A DNA stretch of 64,000 nt from Parus major. Lineage: Eukaryota > Chordata > Aves > Passeriformes > Paridae. The DNA is taken from assembly GCF_001522545.3 (NCBI RefSeq), contig NC_031771.1, forward strand, positions 26,256,226 to 26,320,225, in the 5' to 3' direction. The translations under genes were made by a program, and so were the position numbers. Below, piece after piece: positions 38,601 to 51,000 of the stretch (position 1 is its first letter; each line of letters starts with the position of its first letter). The notes beneath the pieces are model-generated. The model was not told the DNA's origin and made no database searches. It saw only the letters and a list, made by a program, of their open reading frames with translations.

Positions 38601-41600
38601 TGGCAAATCTCTTTGTATCAACAGTCTGTCTCTTCTGTATTTAGTATTTCAGTCAAAAGCAAAACACAATCTCTGCCTCCCTTGCAGGTAACGACCCCCC
38701 TAGGTGTGTGCTGCTCCACCCCTTCCCTCGATCTGCTGGCTGTCCTTACTCTTACTGCAGAGGACAGGAGGGAGAGCTCCTCTCCCTTACTAGTTTGGCC
38801 ATTTGACTTTTCTTTTCCAAGGTAGTTTTTAGCTCCCAGTGCCTGCAGCCACTCCATTTCAATTGCTGTTGTGCAGAGCGGCGAGGCAGCACGAGAGATG
38901 TCTGTGCTGCAGACTGTGGCATGATGGACTGTGCCACAGGCAGAGCTGATGGCCCACTGCAGCCTCCCTCAACCTCTTTGGTGACCTTGCTTCATATTCC
39001 TCCTCTAGCCATTGCCCTTGAAACCCATTGCCTGCCACATTTGATATATTGAGAGGGACAAGCCTGTTGCTTAAAATAGGAAAAGGGTGTGGAGAAAATA
39101 CCTTACTTTTCATTTATTCATAGAGCTAAAATAGATTTTTCAAATGTCTAAGGCATGGTGTGGCTTAAAAGCAAAGCAAACAGTCACACCTCATTAACTG
39201 CAGTGATAAACTTTCAGCTGCAGAGTATGCTCTGCTTGATTTCCGAGAGAGATTTTTCCAGTATCTCCGCCACTTTGCCTGGTTTTGAACAATGAAGCAG
39301 ACTTCAAATCATTTGTCTCTGTGAAATAGAATTACCTTTTCTAGTCTCTAGGCAAAGAAAATGGCAAATCACACGGAGTGACCTTGCTGCCACATATTTT
39401 TTTCACTTTGCATAATTCCAGGGACAAAACAGCATCTCTCTGGGAACACCATTTCCTCTTACAGAGATCTTTTCTCTGAGTGAATTAAATACATCTTTCA
39501 GCAGAAGGGCAGCCAATTGCACAATGTTCTTGCAAGGATATTGCTCTTATTTCCTGCATTTTACTTGCTGTCTCTACACCTCCCGCTCCCCCGTCACCTC
39601 CGAGGAACAGAGCTCAGCCTCAAGGGATGCCCCACATGTCACCCAGCAGTTGCTCTCACTCTCAGGCCACCCACACACCACCCTTCTTTCACAGTAGGAA
39701 AGCACAACCTGCACCTGGGCTGGCCCAGTGGCTCACGTCAGGGAAGGATTTGTGCCTCCAGTCCGACAGGAAGAGTTGGGCTCAGGCCTCCGGGTGCAGC
39801 TGCAGCGCCTGCCACAGCCGCCCACCCAGACCACATGAGACACACATGGCTGACCTCAACATAGATGCTATTTTTCATAGTGTTTCAATTAAAGTGCTCA
39901 AAATAGGAAGTGGGCTGTGTTGCAGCTGGCCCTGGTGGCTGTTCGCTGGGGTGAATGAAAGCTGGGCTTTACAAGGTTTGGAGCAGGACAGAATAACACC
40001 TGAAAGTTGGAGATTTTGTGAAATACTGGTCAAATATTTTCTCTAAGTCAGATATGCAGTGATAATTCATACCATGAACTGTCTTGTCACTGTGCTGGGG
40101 TTTCATCTTGCAGACATCCACTAGCTCCCTGCAAATGGGAATCATACAGCCATGCAGCATGACATTCAGGATGGAAAAGCAAGGTCAGTGGAGTATAACG
40201 GAGAGCAAGTCACACGTGACTATATAGCTATCTCCTTGACTTTGCAAACCTTTCTCTTGTTGAGCTCAGCCTCATGCTGTTGGCTACATTCCAACATCCA
40301 TACTCATCCCTCTGCACCTCTTGTCCAAGGAGCAAATGCTCATTCAACAACCACATGGGCTTCACCTTTGCCTGGACCACCTGGAGCAGGAATGCTGGTG
40401 ACTTCCTCCTGTGTTGAGGGAAGTGGATGGGAACACACCACACCACAGCTCCAGCCCAGCCTGTATTGCCACTTTCCATGCTTTCAAGAGAAGAAGGGAG
40501 AGGGGGTGACATGCAGCTGCATCCCACCCTGATGGGAAGGTGGGCACAGATGGAACTGGAAGCTAAGAAGCTGGAGCTGGAAGTCAGAAAGTTCTAATTC
40601 AATTTAACTATTGTTGTAATAAGAAAAGCTTTCAACATCTTTCATGTCTCATCTTATACCAATAAAACTAATAGTGAATAAAAAGCTCCAAAAGTACCTA
40701 CTACATCCCCGTCCCATTATTAATAAACAAAAATCCAACAACACTATAGTGTCTACTGACAGAAGAAAAAGCAATGAGATGGAGAAAAAGCAAGAGCTAT
40801 GTCAGTGGGATAGCCAGGCTTGCTAGTTTGAAAAGAAAATTTCTATTTCCCCAAACTTTCTCATAAACTATAAAAATGCAGTGAAATGACAGCTTACAAG
40901 AAGGTGACAGAACAAGAAAAGGCTATAAAGCTGAAATCAATACACACATGGTGTAGTCATACCACTCCACAGGGTCTGTATGATCCTCTCTTGTATTGCT
41001 TGGCTCATCCCTGCACTGCTCCTCTCTCCACATTTCAGCTTGCTGTAAGAAGGGCTGCTCCTTGCCACGGCCAGGGCTTGCCCGGCTGCCTGTTGTGGCA
41101 GGCCTCGCCTGTCAGTCTGGCTGGAAGAAGAATCCTTAAAAGCCTGCAGGCTAGCTGTTGGGAGCATACACTCTTCTGATGAGGGAGCACAAGCATTTCA
41201 GGGTGGCTAATCTGTAGACAAGATCCTATTAAAAGGAGGTGCTTAGAAAGCGTTATCTAGGTATAACCTGAAAGAGGAAACAACTGTTTAAGCTCATTTA
41301 TACAAGATGGAAACTGCTTTTCCTCATTATATTTCTATCCAGCTGAAGTACTGCATTAACAGGTGGTGTTGCAAATTCAGTCACACATCTTAGAATGAAA
41401 CTGTAGAATAAACCTGTAGTCTCATTGCTCATCCCCAGTACTAAAGGCTTTCCAGACCAATTTATGGATTTAGTTGCTTCTACTTAATCGGATGGCCTTC
41501 TAGCTCTGCATCTGTGATACCCATGCGACCTCCCTGTGATGCAAATCTCTGCTCCTTGCCCTCAGGAGGACCCTGAAATTAAAGATTCAAAAGCTCTGGA

Positions 41601-44600
41601 GGCTTTCCAGCTATCATAAAATCTCTGGAGGGAAAAGAGACTGGTGTCAGTGACTGAAAATTAGTATACAGTCTTGCTGATGTAAATGAGAGTTTTTCTA
41701 AAGTGTCCCTGAAGCACCTGAATAAAACAGTGAATGTTTGTGTGTGTGGCTAAAATGGAGGAATGGTAGTAAATACGCAGGAGAAGTTGATATGTTCAGT
41801 AGAAAGGATCTATCTATGTGTTAGGGTGCTGCACTTTGGAAAGGGAAAATGTAGCAAATCCTCATTTCTTACACTGCTACTTTGCTAGAAGATTTTAACA
41901 GGTGATTGTAATAGGTTCAAACCCATTCTCAGTTCATTACTGTGGGGAGGAACAGGTCAAAACTATTGCTGTCTTAGAGACCTCGGCTTTGCAGGGAAGA
42001 CAACCTAAAAGACACTTGTCTGCCAAGGAAAGAGTCACTACCTGTGCTCGTGGTACAAGCTGCTGAACATCTGGATCCTGTATAACAGTGCTTCTTTGAA
42101 TGACAATTCAAAACAATAGCACAAAGACACAGACAAAATAAAGCACTACCTGCAACGACTCCAGCTCTTCCACTTGGTCATCTTACATGTTTTACTGTTC
42201 CTCTCCCTCATATGTTTTCTTGCTCCCCATGTCAGACCATTTATGCTGCAATTTCCAACATGTTTCACCGAATGCAGTGGGAGATGGCCTAGCCTGGGAA
42301 ATGACTCAAGGGTCAGAGTAGTAAGGGTCTTAATGCTTGTTACTAGGGTCAGCACAAATACCTAGGTAGGTCTCCAGGGCTGCTGCAAGGCTGAGCAGTG
42401 AGTACCATCCCCTGCAGCAGAGATGATGCCCTACACTATTGCACTACACTATCCACTGTAGGGCTTCCTGACTGCATTAAAGTGGAAGGGAACTGCTGCA
42501 AATCCAAACAGCCCCTCAGTGTGGAGCTGGGAGAAGGCCAGCACTCAGAGCTGAGACCTCAGGAATGCTCTCAGAGCTACTGGATTAGAGTAATTGTAGC
42601 ATCACAGGGAGAAAAACATCCATAAATCATAATCCAAATGGCAAGGCTAGGCTTTTACAAGCTTCTGGCATGGTATGGGAACAGGACTTATAAAGACTTC
42701 AATCTGTCTGTGCTATAAGATTTAATCATACTCTGTTTACCTATTTTGTAAATGGTCTCTAGACAGCAGACAACTTAAAAGGTGAAGACTCTGTCTGGCA
42801 AAAGGTAAAAAAGCTCCCGTAAAGTTCCTGCCCTGTTGATCTGTGTGCAAGGAAGGGTGAGAGCAAAGAATCTCCCTGGGAGGCTGTTCTCAGTGGAGGG
42901 GTTCCTGACCCACCGGTGGCTGTGAGGCACATAAGCCCTACATAAACTTTCCCCCCACCAGTTTAATTTCCCCCCCCCTCAAGGCTCAAGTTCACAACTT
43001 CCCCATCCAACCCTTGCAGTCAGAGTTAGTCCCCAGGTACATTTTGGGGCTGGTTGCATAGGCAAAAATCGCCTTTGCGTGGGGAGCAAAGGTGGGTGCT
43101 CTCCTTCCCTTCCCCTACGACTGTGGATTGGCTCCGTAGTCAGAGCTCACAGGGCTTGGGGAGGGCTCTGGCAAGACTGAATCACTCTCAAAGAGGAACC
43201 ATTCCAAACCAGAATTTAAAGGTGGACCTAGTGGTAGGAAGTGGGGAGCGTGGGGAGTGTGGCACACCTGGTGTGTGACATCTGCCTGCCGCTTCCTGCA
43301 GCCCCCAGTGCCCATTGCAGAGAAGGGAAGGGGACACCCAGTCATGAGCTGAGGAGCCCCGGGCTAAGGCATCCCCTCCCCATGGAGAGGTGGTGATGAA
43401 ATAATAGTCCTCAGTACCCTGCACAAGAACTAGAGAAGCAGAGATCACTCTGCATTGCCCTCATTGCCTTCACTGTACTCCTCCATTTCCCTGGGATCTG
43501 TTTTGCTCTGCCCATGGCAGGACTTTTGTTCCTCTGACCACTTTGATTCTGAGCTACACTCAATGCTTGCAGCATATTTTCCTAACGTGGCTGCAATGCA
43601 GCAGGGCTGTAGTAACACAGCCAAACCTAAACCATTTTATACCTCACTTAGCTCGCTCGTACAGTTAAGCAAGTTAAGTGCAAGCAGCTCAGCAGCATGC
43701 CAGGAGCCTGCAGCCCAGCTCTACACCGTGCTTATAGTACTGTTCTTCAGGGAAAAAGCACTCACAGCAAAGCACCAATTCCAGCAGTGCATTTTAGGAC
43801 ATGAAGAGAAGTCCAGTGATGTCTGAGACCGACCATCCTCTCTCCCTGCCTTCTGTAGAGCTCTCGCTCGCTGCAGCAGCACAGAGGCAGCAAACACTTC
43901 TAGTCCGTACCAGGGCACTTCGGCAGGGACTTGTTTGACACCGAAAGGCTCACAAGCACTGCCTCGGCAGGTGGTAGGTGCATTCCTGAAGAAATGCAGC
44001 TCACTACGAGAGCTGCCTGTCATGCTCGATCGCCGGCTGCCAAAATGCCAGTGGAACCAATGACCCCTGCAAACAGACGAGTCTCTGCAATGACACCCCA
44101 CCGCCCCAGCATTTTGCCACAGGCTGCTTTTCCGCTCATGGTTCTTCTCTTCCAAGGGTCAGAACCTTAGTCCATGGTGCCAGCCACTTTGTTCTGCAGC
44201 TGAGAGTTCAAAACATTTTGTCTCCGGAACCGGCTGTTCCTTTGTTAAACCAGTTTCAGTGCACCGGGACTGCGGAAATCGGCAGTCACCTTTTGAATGG
44301 AAGCAGTGCTTTGCCTTTAACTTTGTTATTAAACAAAGTTAAATAACTTTGTGGTGCGGGGTTTAAAAAGGTTCAGAAAGCAACTAAAATTAGAAGCAAA
44401 ATGCCTGATGGGTCAACGTGGAAACTCCGGTTCCCTACACACCTGCAATTTAGGAAATGTAGGAATTGTAGGATTTGTTTGCCGCTGTTCGGGGATAGGT
44501 CTAAGGGAAAAAAAGTCAAAGCTTTGAAAAAGAGAGTCAGCTGAAAACAGAGAGGGTAAACACAGCAAAAAGCAGCAGAGAGCAAGTCCCCACAGATCTC

Positions 44601-44771
44601 CTCCCAGCGCTCAGCTTGGAGGGTGTTGCCCTCCGACTCGGTCCCATTGCTGCAGGCGAGACACGCGTTCCCACCTGGGCAGCGAAAGGCGCTCCCTTAC
44701 TCACCGCTGCCGGCCGATGCTGCGGCCAGCGCCAGGGCGGAGAGCAGCGCCGTGAGCCCGGCGCTCCGCAT
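32218..44771 (-). CDS. TMEM154: TMEM154, single-pass transmembrane protein (gene span; 5 coding exons)
   Basis: Spliced CDS join of complement 44705-44771, 36671-36976, 34935-34962, 33676-33761 and 32218-32348: 618 nt, 205 residues plus stop. All junctions are GT-AG and all phases agree (1,1,2,1). Domains: signal peptide residues 1-22; acidic Ser/Thr-rich ectodomain 23-92 with no N-glycosylation sequon; one transmembrane helix about 93-115; basic stop-transfer KRKKSK at 118-123; acidic cytoplasmic tail. The tail segments ELGSENVK, PIFEEDTPSVMEIEMEELDKW and MNSMNKN are close to mammalian TMEM154, which is what identifies the gene. Its biochemical role is poorly known; in sheep, variants associate with susceptibility to small-ruminant lentiviruses. 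Mammals have an additional short exon after the basic motif that I did not find. It is in the same orientation as TIGD4, about 17 kb downstream of it. Confidence 0.88.
32229..32271. repeat. Perfect 17-bp inverted repeat (hairpin)
   Basis: The arm 32229-32245 (tattatttgaagaaata) is exactly complementary to 32255-32271, with a 9-base loop (tattgactg). It lies inside the terminal TMEM154 exon model and encodes most of the last residues before the stop. It could be extruded as a cruciform in DNA or form a stable stem in RNA. Confidence 0.85.
32349..33675 (-). other. TMEM154 last intron
   Basis: About 1.3 kb between the conserved cytoplasmic exon and the terminal exon. Apart from the (CA)17 microsatellite nothing is recognised in it. 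Confidence 0.8.
32611..32644. repeat. (CA)17 microsatellite
   Basis: Thirty-four bases of uninterrupted CA dinucleotide in the last TMEM154 intron. The purity suggests it is young and likely length-polymorphic. Confidence 0.97.
33676..33761 (-). CDS. TMEM154: TMEM154 conserved cytoplasmic exon
   Basis: 86 nt between acceptor ccctcttctctcaag and donor AATG|GTACAC; phase 2 in, phase 1 out. It encodes PIFEEDTPSVMEIEMEELDK followed by WMNSMNKN, the most conserved part of the protein. This acidic, amphipathic segment is the likely protein-interaction part of the tail. Confidence 0.9.
34935..34962 (-). CDS. TMEM154: TMEM154 28-nt microexon
   Basis: Acceptor cttcttttttcag and donor AAAAAG|GTAAAC enclose 28 nt reading (D)ELGSENVK(S), phase 1 in and phase 2 out. 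The ELGSENVK core equals the mammalian tail sequence, so this very short exon is real despite its size. Confidence 0.85.
36671..36976 (-). CDS. TMEM154: TMEM154 exon 2, ectodomain and transmembrane helix
   Basis: 306 nt, preceded by the acceptor tatttgacag and followed by the donor CAAG|GTAAATTT; phase 1 at both ends. It encodes the mature N-terminus (DPGLDGSGDGS), a Thr/Ser/Glu-rich stalk suited to O-glycosylation, the helix ILIYVVPVALLVLMILLITF, and the cytosolic HHKRKKSKQ anchor. The ectodomain is diverged from mammals, but length, acidity and topology are kept. Confidence 0.88.
36977..44704 (-). other. TMEM154 intron 1
   Basis: About 7.7 kb between the signal-peptide exon and the ectodomain exon. 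Several open frames of 100-145 codons occur on either strand (for example 43721-44155 minus), but none resembles a known protein or has splice-site support. A 12-bp perfect hairpin is at 44316-44343. Confidence 0.75.
44316..44343. repeat. Perfect 12-bp inverted repeat
   Basis: tttaactttgtt pairs exactly with aacaaagttaaa across a 4-base loop (atta), with a further partial copy (taactttgt) directly after. It lies in TMEM154 intron 1, about 360 bp inside the first donor. Confidence 0.8.
44705..44771 (-). CDS. TMEM154: TMEM154 exon 1, signal peptide
   Basis: The ATG at 44771 opens MRSAGLTALLSALALAAASA-GS, a textbook signal peptide: short basic n-region, Leu/Ala hydrophobic core, and small residues at the cleavage site. 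The exon ends at 44705 with the donor G|GTGAGTAAG, an almost perfect consensus, in phase 1. It joins in frame to exon 2, giving an Asp codon across the junction. The exon sits in the GC-rich promoter region. Confidence 0.88.
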
Positions 44772-44875
44772 GCTGCCCCGGCTGCGCTGCCGGCCGAGGG
44801 GCGCTCCCGCAGCCTCCCCGCTGCACCCCAACATCTACATTTCCTGCTTCCTGCCGGCGAGCATCTGAGCTGCAT
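44705..44875 (-). other. Possible TMEM154 upstream ORF overlapping the start
   Basis: An ATG at 44875 (minus) opens a frame 104 nt upstream of, and out of frame with, the TMEM154 start. It stays open across the whole signal-peptide exon (57 codons to the donor at 44705). After splicing it would continue into exon 2 for 11 codons and stop at TGA. It is only relevant if transcription begins upstream of 44875, which is not known. Confidence 0.4.
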
Positions 44876-44930
44876 TTCTTCAGGAGATGGACTCTCTTTG
44901 ATGGGTTTTAGGAAGTGATGTAATTCCGTC
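44772..44930 (-). promoter_or_regulatory. TMEM154 promoter and 5' UTR region
   Basis: A GC-rich segment directly upstream of the signal-peptide ATG, forming a small CpG island with exon 1 (about 44600-44860). ETS-type GGAA cores occur at 44841-44844 and 44848-44851 (minus) and at 44911-44917 (ggaagtg, plus). ETS/PU.1 sites would fit expression in blood cells, but this is inference. No TATA box is obvious. Upstream, the region is bounded by a 31-base A run. Confidence 0.55.
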
Positions 44931-44972
44931 TGGGCCTGTCAAGCGAGCAATGATTGCAAAAGAAAGAAGAAG

Positions 44973-45003
<31 letters not shown>
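44973..45003. repeat. 31-base poly-A tract
   Basis: Uninterrupted A run just upstream of the TMEM154 promoter (poly-T on the TMEM154 sense strand), preceded by an aag-rich lead-in. No retroposed gene or target duplication was recognised beside it, so it is annotated as simple repeat. Confidence 0.95.
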
Positions 45004-45004
<1 letters not shown>

Positions 45005-48000
45005 CAGAAGTTGCTCTTCAGGCACACAGTTGGCTGAAGCACCTTTATGCTGTAGGTGAGAGAGCTCCCGCTCTCTTCCTCTCCTTTCGATCCTGACTTT
45101 ACTACCTTCTATCTTCATCCACACACAAATCACACAAATCACACATCACACAAACACAATTCAGCCACGAAATGTCATATATGTATGTTAGCAGGAAGGT
45201 TTTATGCCGCTTTTCAGGGTGGTTAAGCAAGAAAATTTCAATAGTGCCTCCCCTCCTGCCTTGGTTTTAAAGCTGTAATTGGGGTGTGAAAAAAAGCTGT
45301 AATCGGGGTGGGAGACTGCATGCACTTACAGCCCCAAAAGGCAACCCCCAAGTGGGCTGTCTTCTGCAAATGGTTTGAATGGCTGGCTCTCTTAGGAGCC
45401 TACTGAGTATTCTGAGCTGGTTCATGTAGAGGAAGAGGAAAAAGCAGAAAAACACATCCTTTTTAGTTTTGAGCAGGTGGCTTAGCAAGAAAGTGCTGGG
45501 ACACCAGTTTGATGATGGCTGCAGATGACAGGGGACAGAAGTTTTCAATCCCCACCAAGATGCAGGGCCTGGCATGGGGGCCCACAGTGCCACAGCTGAT
45601 TGAGGTGGCAAGGGGAAGGTAATCCTACCTCCCTTCCTGACTCTTTTTTATTTTTGCTCCCCCTTGGCAGCCTTTTTCTGGGTATACAGACCTTGGTTCT
45701 TGCTCCCCACCACAAATGCTGCCCTGTCCTCTATTCCCACCACCCCATCACTTATATGTTTCACTCAGAAACATATAAGAGCCTGCCAGGGGCTTCCACG
45801 GATTTCCTTTTGGGTAAAAGCAATGGAGAACTTAAAAATTAAACCAAACATTTTCAATCTTCTTGCTGTACAGGATGGACCTATCCAGGGCCCGGGATTT
45901 GGATCTGGATCTAAACCATATATGTACCCAAGCAGGGAGAGTGGTTGGACCATATATTTGGGTTGTTCTACTGTGGAAATAAGTGCTAGGTCTAAAATTA
46001 TTCTCTCTGAGTTGAGGAGAATCTGCACTCCAGATTTTACTCTGGAGTATCCCAGGTTAGAGCCATTTTAAATACTTGTATAAAATTTTCCAGTAGTAAT
46101 CTAAGGAAGGAGGGTTGAATGATGACTGTGTAGGAGCTTTATAGTACTTCCCCTAGACATCAATCTGTCAAAATCTGATTTCTGCTCAGAATGTGTTGAG
46201 TTCTGGAATTTGTCAAAGCTGGTGAATCTTTCTGTTCAGATTGGTGGAAACTGATCAATTGCTTCTCCAGCTAGTAATTTTTGTTAACACACTGTTGCTT
46301 TTATAGGTCATCAGTTATAGGTTATTTAGCCTGAGTAGCTGAGAAATAGGTCAGTGATTCATTAATGACCAGCTTGTTGATAGATTTAAGCCACTTGAAT
46401 GATATAATTAACAAAAAATCTGAACTGGTTTCTTAGTATTGGTAATGTATGTTTATGAACTTCATAAAACAGTGGGGAGAAAAAGCAAAGTTGCAACATT
46501 TGCACCTACAAGTAGCTAAAGAGGAGCTCAGAGTTTTGGAAGCAGTACGCTGACCAACTAATCAAATATTTCTAGGAGATATTCTTTAATATGATGTCAT
46601 AGTTATACACAATAACACTTATCAGACAGAAATGTCAGAGGTGAGATTTGCCAATACTTTTAAGATTTTTCCATTAAAAAATGACAGAAACTCCAAGGAT
46701 TAGTAATAGTGTCTAATTGACACAGACTGTTTGAATGATGGAAGTCCAGAAACTGAGGCTACCCATCTGTGCTCAAAGGTGAATTTCTCTAGTCTGGCAA
46801 TAGGAAAACTGATAATGGGATGGTGGCCAGCACAGGCAAAGCCTGTCTGTGTTTTCAGGAGCAGAGTCTCAGATCTCAATGCTGTCACTATTGTCCATTC
46901 TCAGCTTTCCTTGAACTTTAGTCAACAGTAGGCAAAGTCTTACTATTTAACACATGGGCTGCAAACAGGTTCTTCTGATTTATCCTGCCCTGCATATTTC
47001 CAGTCTTGCCCCATTCTGGAGACCCAGCCCAGCTCACTCATCCATTACAAAAACATAAACCTAGACAGAAACTGGAAGGGAAAACAGGAAAGAATTCATG
47101 TATGTTTTGTATCTTCACTGCATTTTTACACCATATTTTGAATGTAAAGAACTATATACATCTTCTTTTCCCTTTCAGTGTTTCTACATAGGTTGTAGCA
47201 TTTCCCTCAAGTTCCCATCAACTATTATTGACAAATGTTTGGCTAGAAACTCATCACTCCCCTTGGAAGCAAGATAGCCATCTACTGCTGTGTACACAAG
47301 TATGATTTCTAAGGCAAATAAAAGTACAGGAAATGTGACTTTTGGCCACAGTACCTTTTAATTAAGATTTCAGTGGAATACAATGGCAGTTTGGCATGCA
47401 TTTGACTATCCTAATTTTTTTTTTAAATTGTAGAGAAGGGGGAATGAGGTATTTTTGGATGCTGACAAATCCAACTTTCAAGCAAGGGCAGTTATCTCGG
47501 TTATCCCAAGTTATCCTAAGCAGCACTGGGATCGTGCTTCCCTGAAGTACTCCCAGCAGGCTTCCTTTAGCCTGCCTGGGAAGCAAGGTTGGTTGTTGTC
47601 TTCTGCCTCATGTGTCTCTCTTCATAGCTGAAATACAGAAACCAAAAGCTGTAGTGACAACTTCACTGCAAAACAAACTTGTGCATTTGGAAACCCATGT
47701 AGTTTCAGTCATGAACGATTTCATAAGAGGGGTAGAGGGTATCTGATAATTTCATAGGCCCTAGTGCATTTACTAGGATCCACAATGCACCTTAGCAGAA
47801 AGAAGTGTCTTTTTACAGGTAAAACCACTAAATTTTTGGGGTGCTTACCATGTATGTTACCCATCTGGAAACATTTGTGCATGTTCAATGTTATTATTTC
47901 ATTGTTTTTTAGAGTATAAAGGGCATTTCTGACCACAAAGCTAGGCTGTTTGCTAATGTTGTTCCCTAATAGAGAAGGATTTGCATCACAGAGATTACAG

Positions 48001-51000
48001 GATGTCATCAGAACGACATTTTTAGAAAAACAGAAATGTATTGCAATGCTGCAGCCATTTGGCTGATGCTCTTCTTGTTTCTTTTTCCTGTGAGAACAAC
48101 AACAGCTAAACTTTTTCAAGTGATGTGGCAAGCTGATGGTTAGTTACATGGCTTTTATTACAAACCTGCCAGTGCAGCTTGTCTGCTGCAGTCTTCAGCA
48201 GCTAATCCACCTGCTCTGAAGTGGAGGCAGGGGCTAGAGCCAGCCAAGTTCTGCCTGCCCCTTAATGACTTGTTTCTGTCTCTGACATATGTTGAGAAAG
48301 GACAGATAAATTTTTCCCACAAGTTGCTGTGAAAGAACAGAAAATAGCAGTGCACTGCAATTCACTGCAGCATTTTAAAAAAGCCAAAAACATCAAAGCA
48401 AAAGAGTTTGCGCAAAGCCCACAGGGATCTTCTTGAGTCAGCCAGAGTGTCAGCAGCAATGGCACTTCTGCGGGCTGCTGAGCTAAGTAAGATTTGCAGA
48501 ATCAAGGCTAAAATCCATCCTTGTGCAGAAATTTCATGGGGATCTGGAACCTCATCCACGGTTTCACAGCAATGCCTGACTGAGCTGCAGATGACAAAGC
48601 TCTCTTTCCAACAAATTCAAATCTAGATTATATGAAAAGACAAGCTATATTTTATCTCAGCCAGAAAGGTGCTTCAGGAAAAGTTTTAGATCTTTCTGAA
48701 ACCAATGCCACCTGTATAAATTAGGAGAAAAATTAGAACAATGAGATATTATCCCTAAGTGGGACAATGTAATATAGCTAAAATGAGAATGACAATAAAA
48801 GCATAAAAACAAGTATCTGCCAGTTTTAAGAATCTCTTTGCTTAACTGGACTTGTAATTGTCTTTTATTGTCTTTTCCTTTTTTTTTTTTTTTCCTTCCA
48901 CATGCATAACACAAGCTGTTTCACGCTGACAATATTTTGTATACTTCAATAGGACCAGAAATAAAATACAAAACTAAACTTGAAAATATTCATATGTTTG
49001 CATTTAAGTTTCCTTTAACAAAATGAAAAATGGGTCCAAATAGAGATTTCTAAGACCAAAAAATCTCTGAAATGGAAGAGGCCTCAGGGTGCACCGAGAG
49101 CACTGGCAGATTTAGATTGAAGTGTAGCTGGACATTTCATTTCTACTCATTTGTGGGGAAGCAGTACATGGATTATACATTTTGTACATGCCAAAAGATT
49201 CCTAAGTTACTTGTGACTTGTGTCAATTCCTACAATAGATGATGCCTCCATTCCATTGTAGTACTGACTGTGTTTTGAAAGATGTGTCCTCCTGGAAGCT
49301 CAGCTTTCCCTCAGGCAAAATCCACAGCTGAAACTGCACTTCCAAAAGGACAATGTCTGGTCAGCAAAGTCATCTTGTTATTTGACCTCAAGAGAGACAC
49401 AATTACTAGTTTATGTATTTAGTCCGCAGCAGAGCTTTCCTCCAGCAATAGTGGGGATTCACCCATAAAATCCTTCACACAACAACCTTCCTAGATTCCT
49501 ATCCTTGGAATATAGGTGGGACTCCATAGGGTCCTGATGTTTGTCTCAGGCTGGATAAAGGTGGGATGAACACCCCAAAGTACAACTTTAGGGTTTTGTT
49601 TGTTTTTTTTTTAAAGCCTGCACTTTACCTCAATGCTATCAGCTGCGCATTCCTTTTGGTAACTAAATTAGTGCTTCATCCTAACTTTGCAACTTCAGAG
49701 TGCTCCTGGGCTCCAACAGTGGTTGTACCCTTTTCTGCCCCCAAAACTGTCTGTTTTATCATGGAAAATCCAGGGCTTTGGGCCAGGATGCTGTGCCCCT
49801 CTTATTTTCAAAACAGTGCGGAGCACCCTCATGAGAGATGAAGCCACGAGCATCTCGCAGCAGCAGCCAAGGCCTGAGCAATGCAATTCTGAGAATCAAA
49901 TTTTCGGGCACTTTTATTCATTGTAACTAGGTCTACTGTGAGAGAAATCTACGATTTATTAATCTTTTATATTTTGTCCTTCTGAGGCCAGTGCTGGAAT
50001 AAAACTGAAATAAAACCCATCAGTTTATAGAAAGGCTTGGGTCACCTTCCTGACCTTTTATTTATGAGTAAATCAGGGCTTCACTTTCTTGTGGAACAGC
50101 ACAGGGATTTATTAAAGGTTTTAAAAGTTTGTCTCATTCTTTGAAGATAATTATGCACATGTTGTAGTAGGGTTTAAGCTGGAATTAGAAACTGAAATTA
50201 TATGAATGGAAATATAAATTTTCTGTGGGGTTGCAGTATCTCAAACTTGTATTAAATATACAGTTGATGTAAACAATCCAAGTCCTAGTTAAAGGAACAA
50301 TTGGGTCATTGGGCATGGCAACTCTGTTATCAGGAGAGGGTCCCCTTCCACTCTGAGTCAGGAGAGTGAGGAACACATCTGACCAGAAGTGGACCCCAAA
50401 AGATGAGCCATGTAATAAGCTAGGAAGAATTAATTCACTTGAGATGCCTTGCAGAGGAATGCAAACGTGCTCAAAAGCCTGTTCAGAGCAGGAGCTGACT
50501 CCTGAGTCTCTGGTATCAGGAATAAAGCTGTTTTGTACAGAAATGACTGTGCAGGCACAGGAGAGCAGCAGACCTCCCAGCACAGACAGACACATGGCAG
50601 ACAGTACAACTGTAAGTCTAAAAGGAGTACCTGTGCAATTTAGAAAAAATCTTTGGAGAATGGAAATCTACTGGCTAGGTGGCTACTCCTGGGAGTGAGA
50701 GAAGAAACATATCCTGGATGTCCCAAGCAATGATCAGAGCCTTGCCTGGTCATGGGCTCTCATGTGCCAGCTCACTTGATAGGTGCATGGTCAGCAACTT
50801 AAATGAGGACAAAAGCCATCAGCAGGTGAATTATCTTTACATGAAACATCAGTGCTGTGTGTCTTACATGGAGGTGCCCACTCAGTGGTTCTCACAAGTC
50901 AATGCTAGCTTAAGATCTGGCTTGGAAAAACCCATAGTGCTCTGTAGAAATTGAAATGTTTCTCTTAAAGGGGTAACAAGAAGTGAGATTGATGAAGTAA

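Noticed and set aside
39517..40046. Overlapping plus-strand open frames of 115 and 139 codons
   Set aside because: Low-complexity Pro/His/Ala-rich translations in two frames at once; no family resemblance.
43721..44155. Minus-strand 144-codon open frame in TMEM154 intron 1
   Set aside because: Cys/Ser/Arg-rich translation without a recognisable domain; no splice support; moderately GC-rich sequence keeps it open.
44537..44875. 112-codon minus-strand open frame as an independent gene
   Set aside because: It runs through the TMEM154 exon 1 donor into intron; better described as an upstream ORF in the TMEM154 leader.
44940..45010. Poly-A tail of a processed pseudogene or SINE
   Set aside because: No gene-like body or tRNA-derived head precedes the A run and no flanking direct repeats were found.
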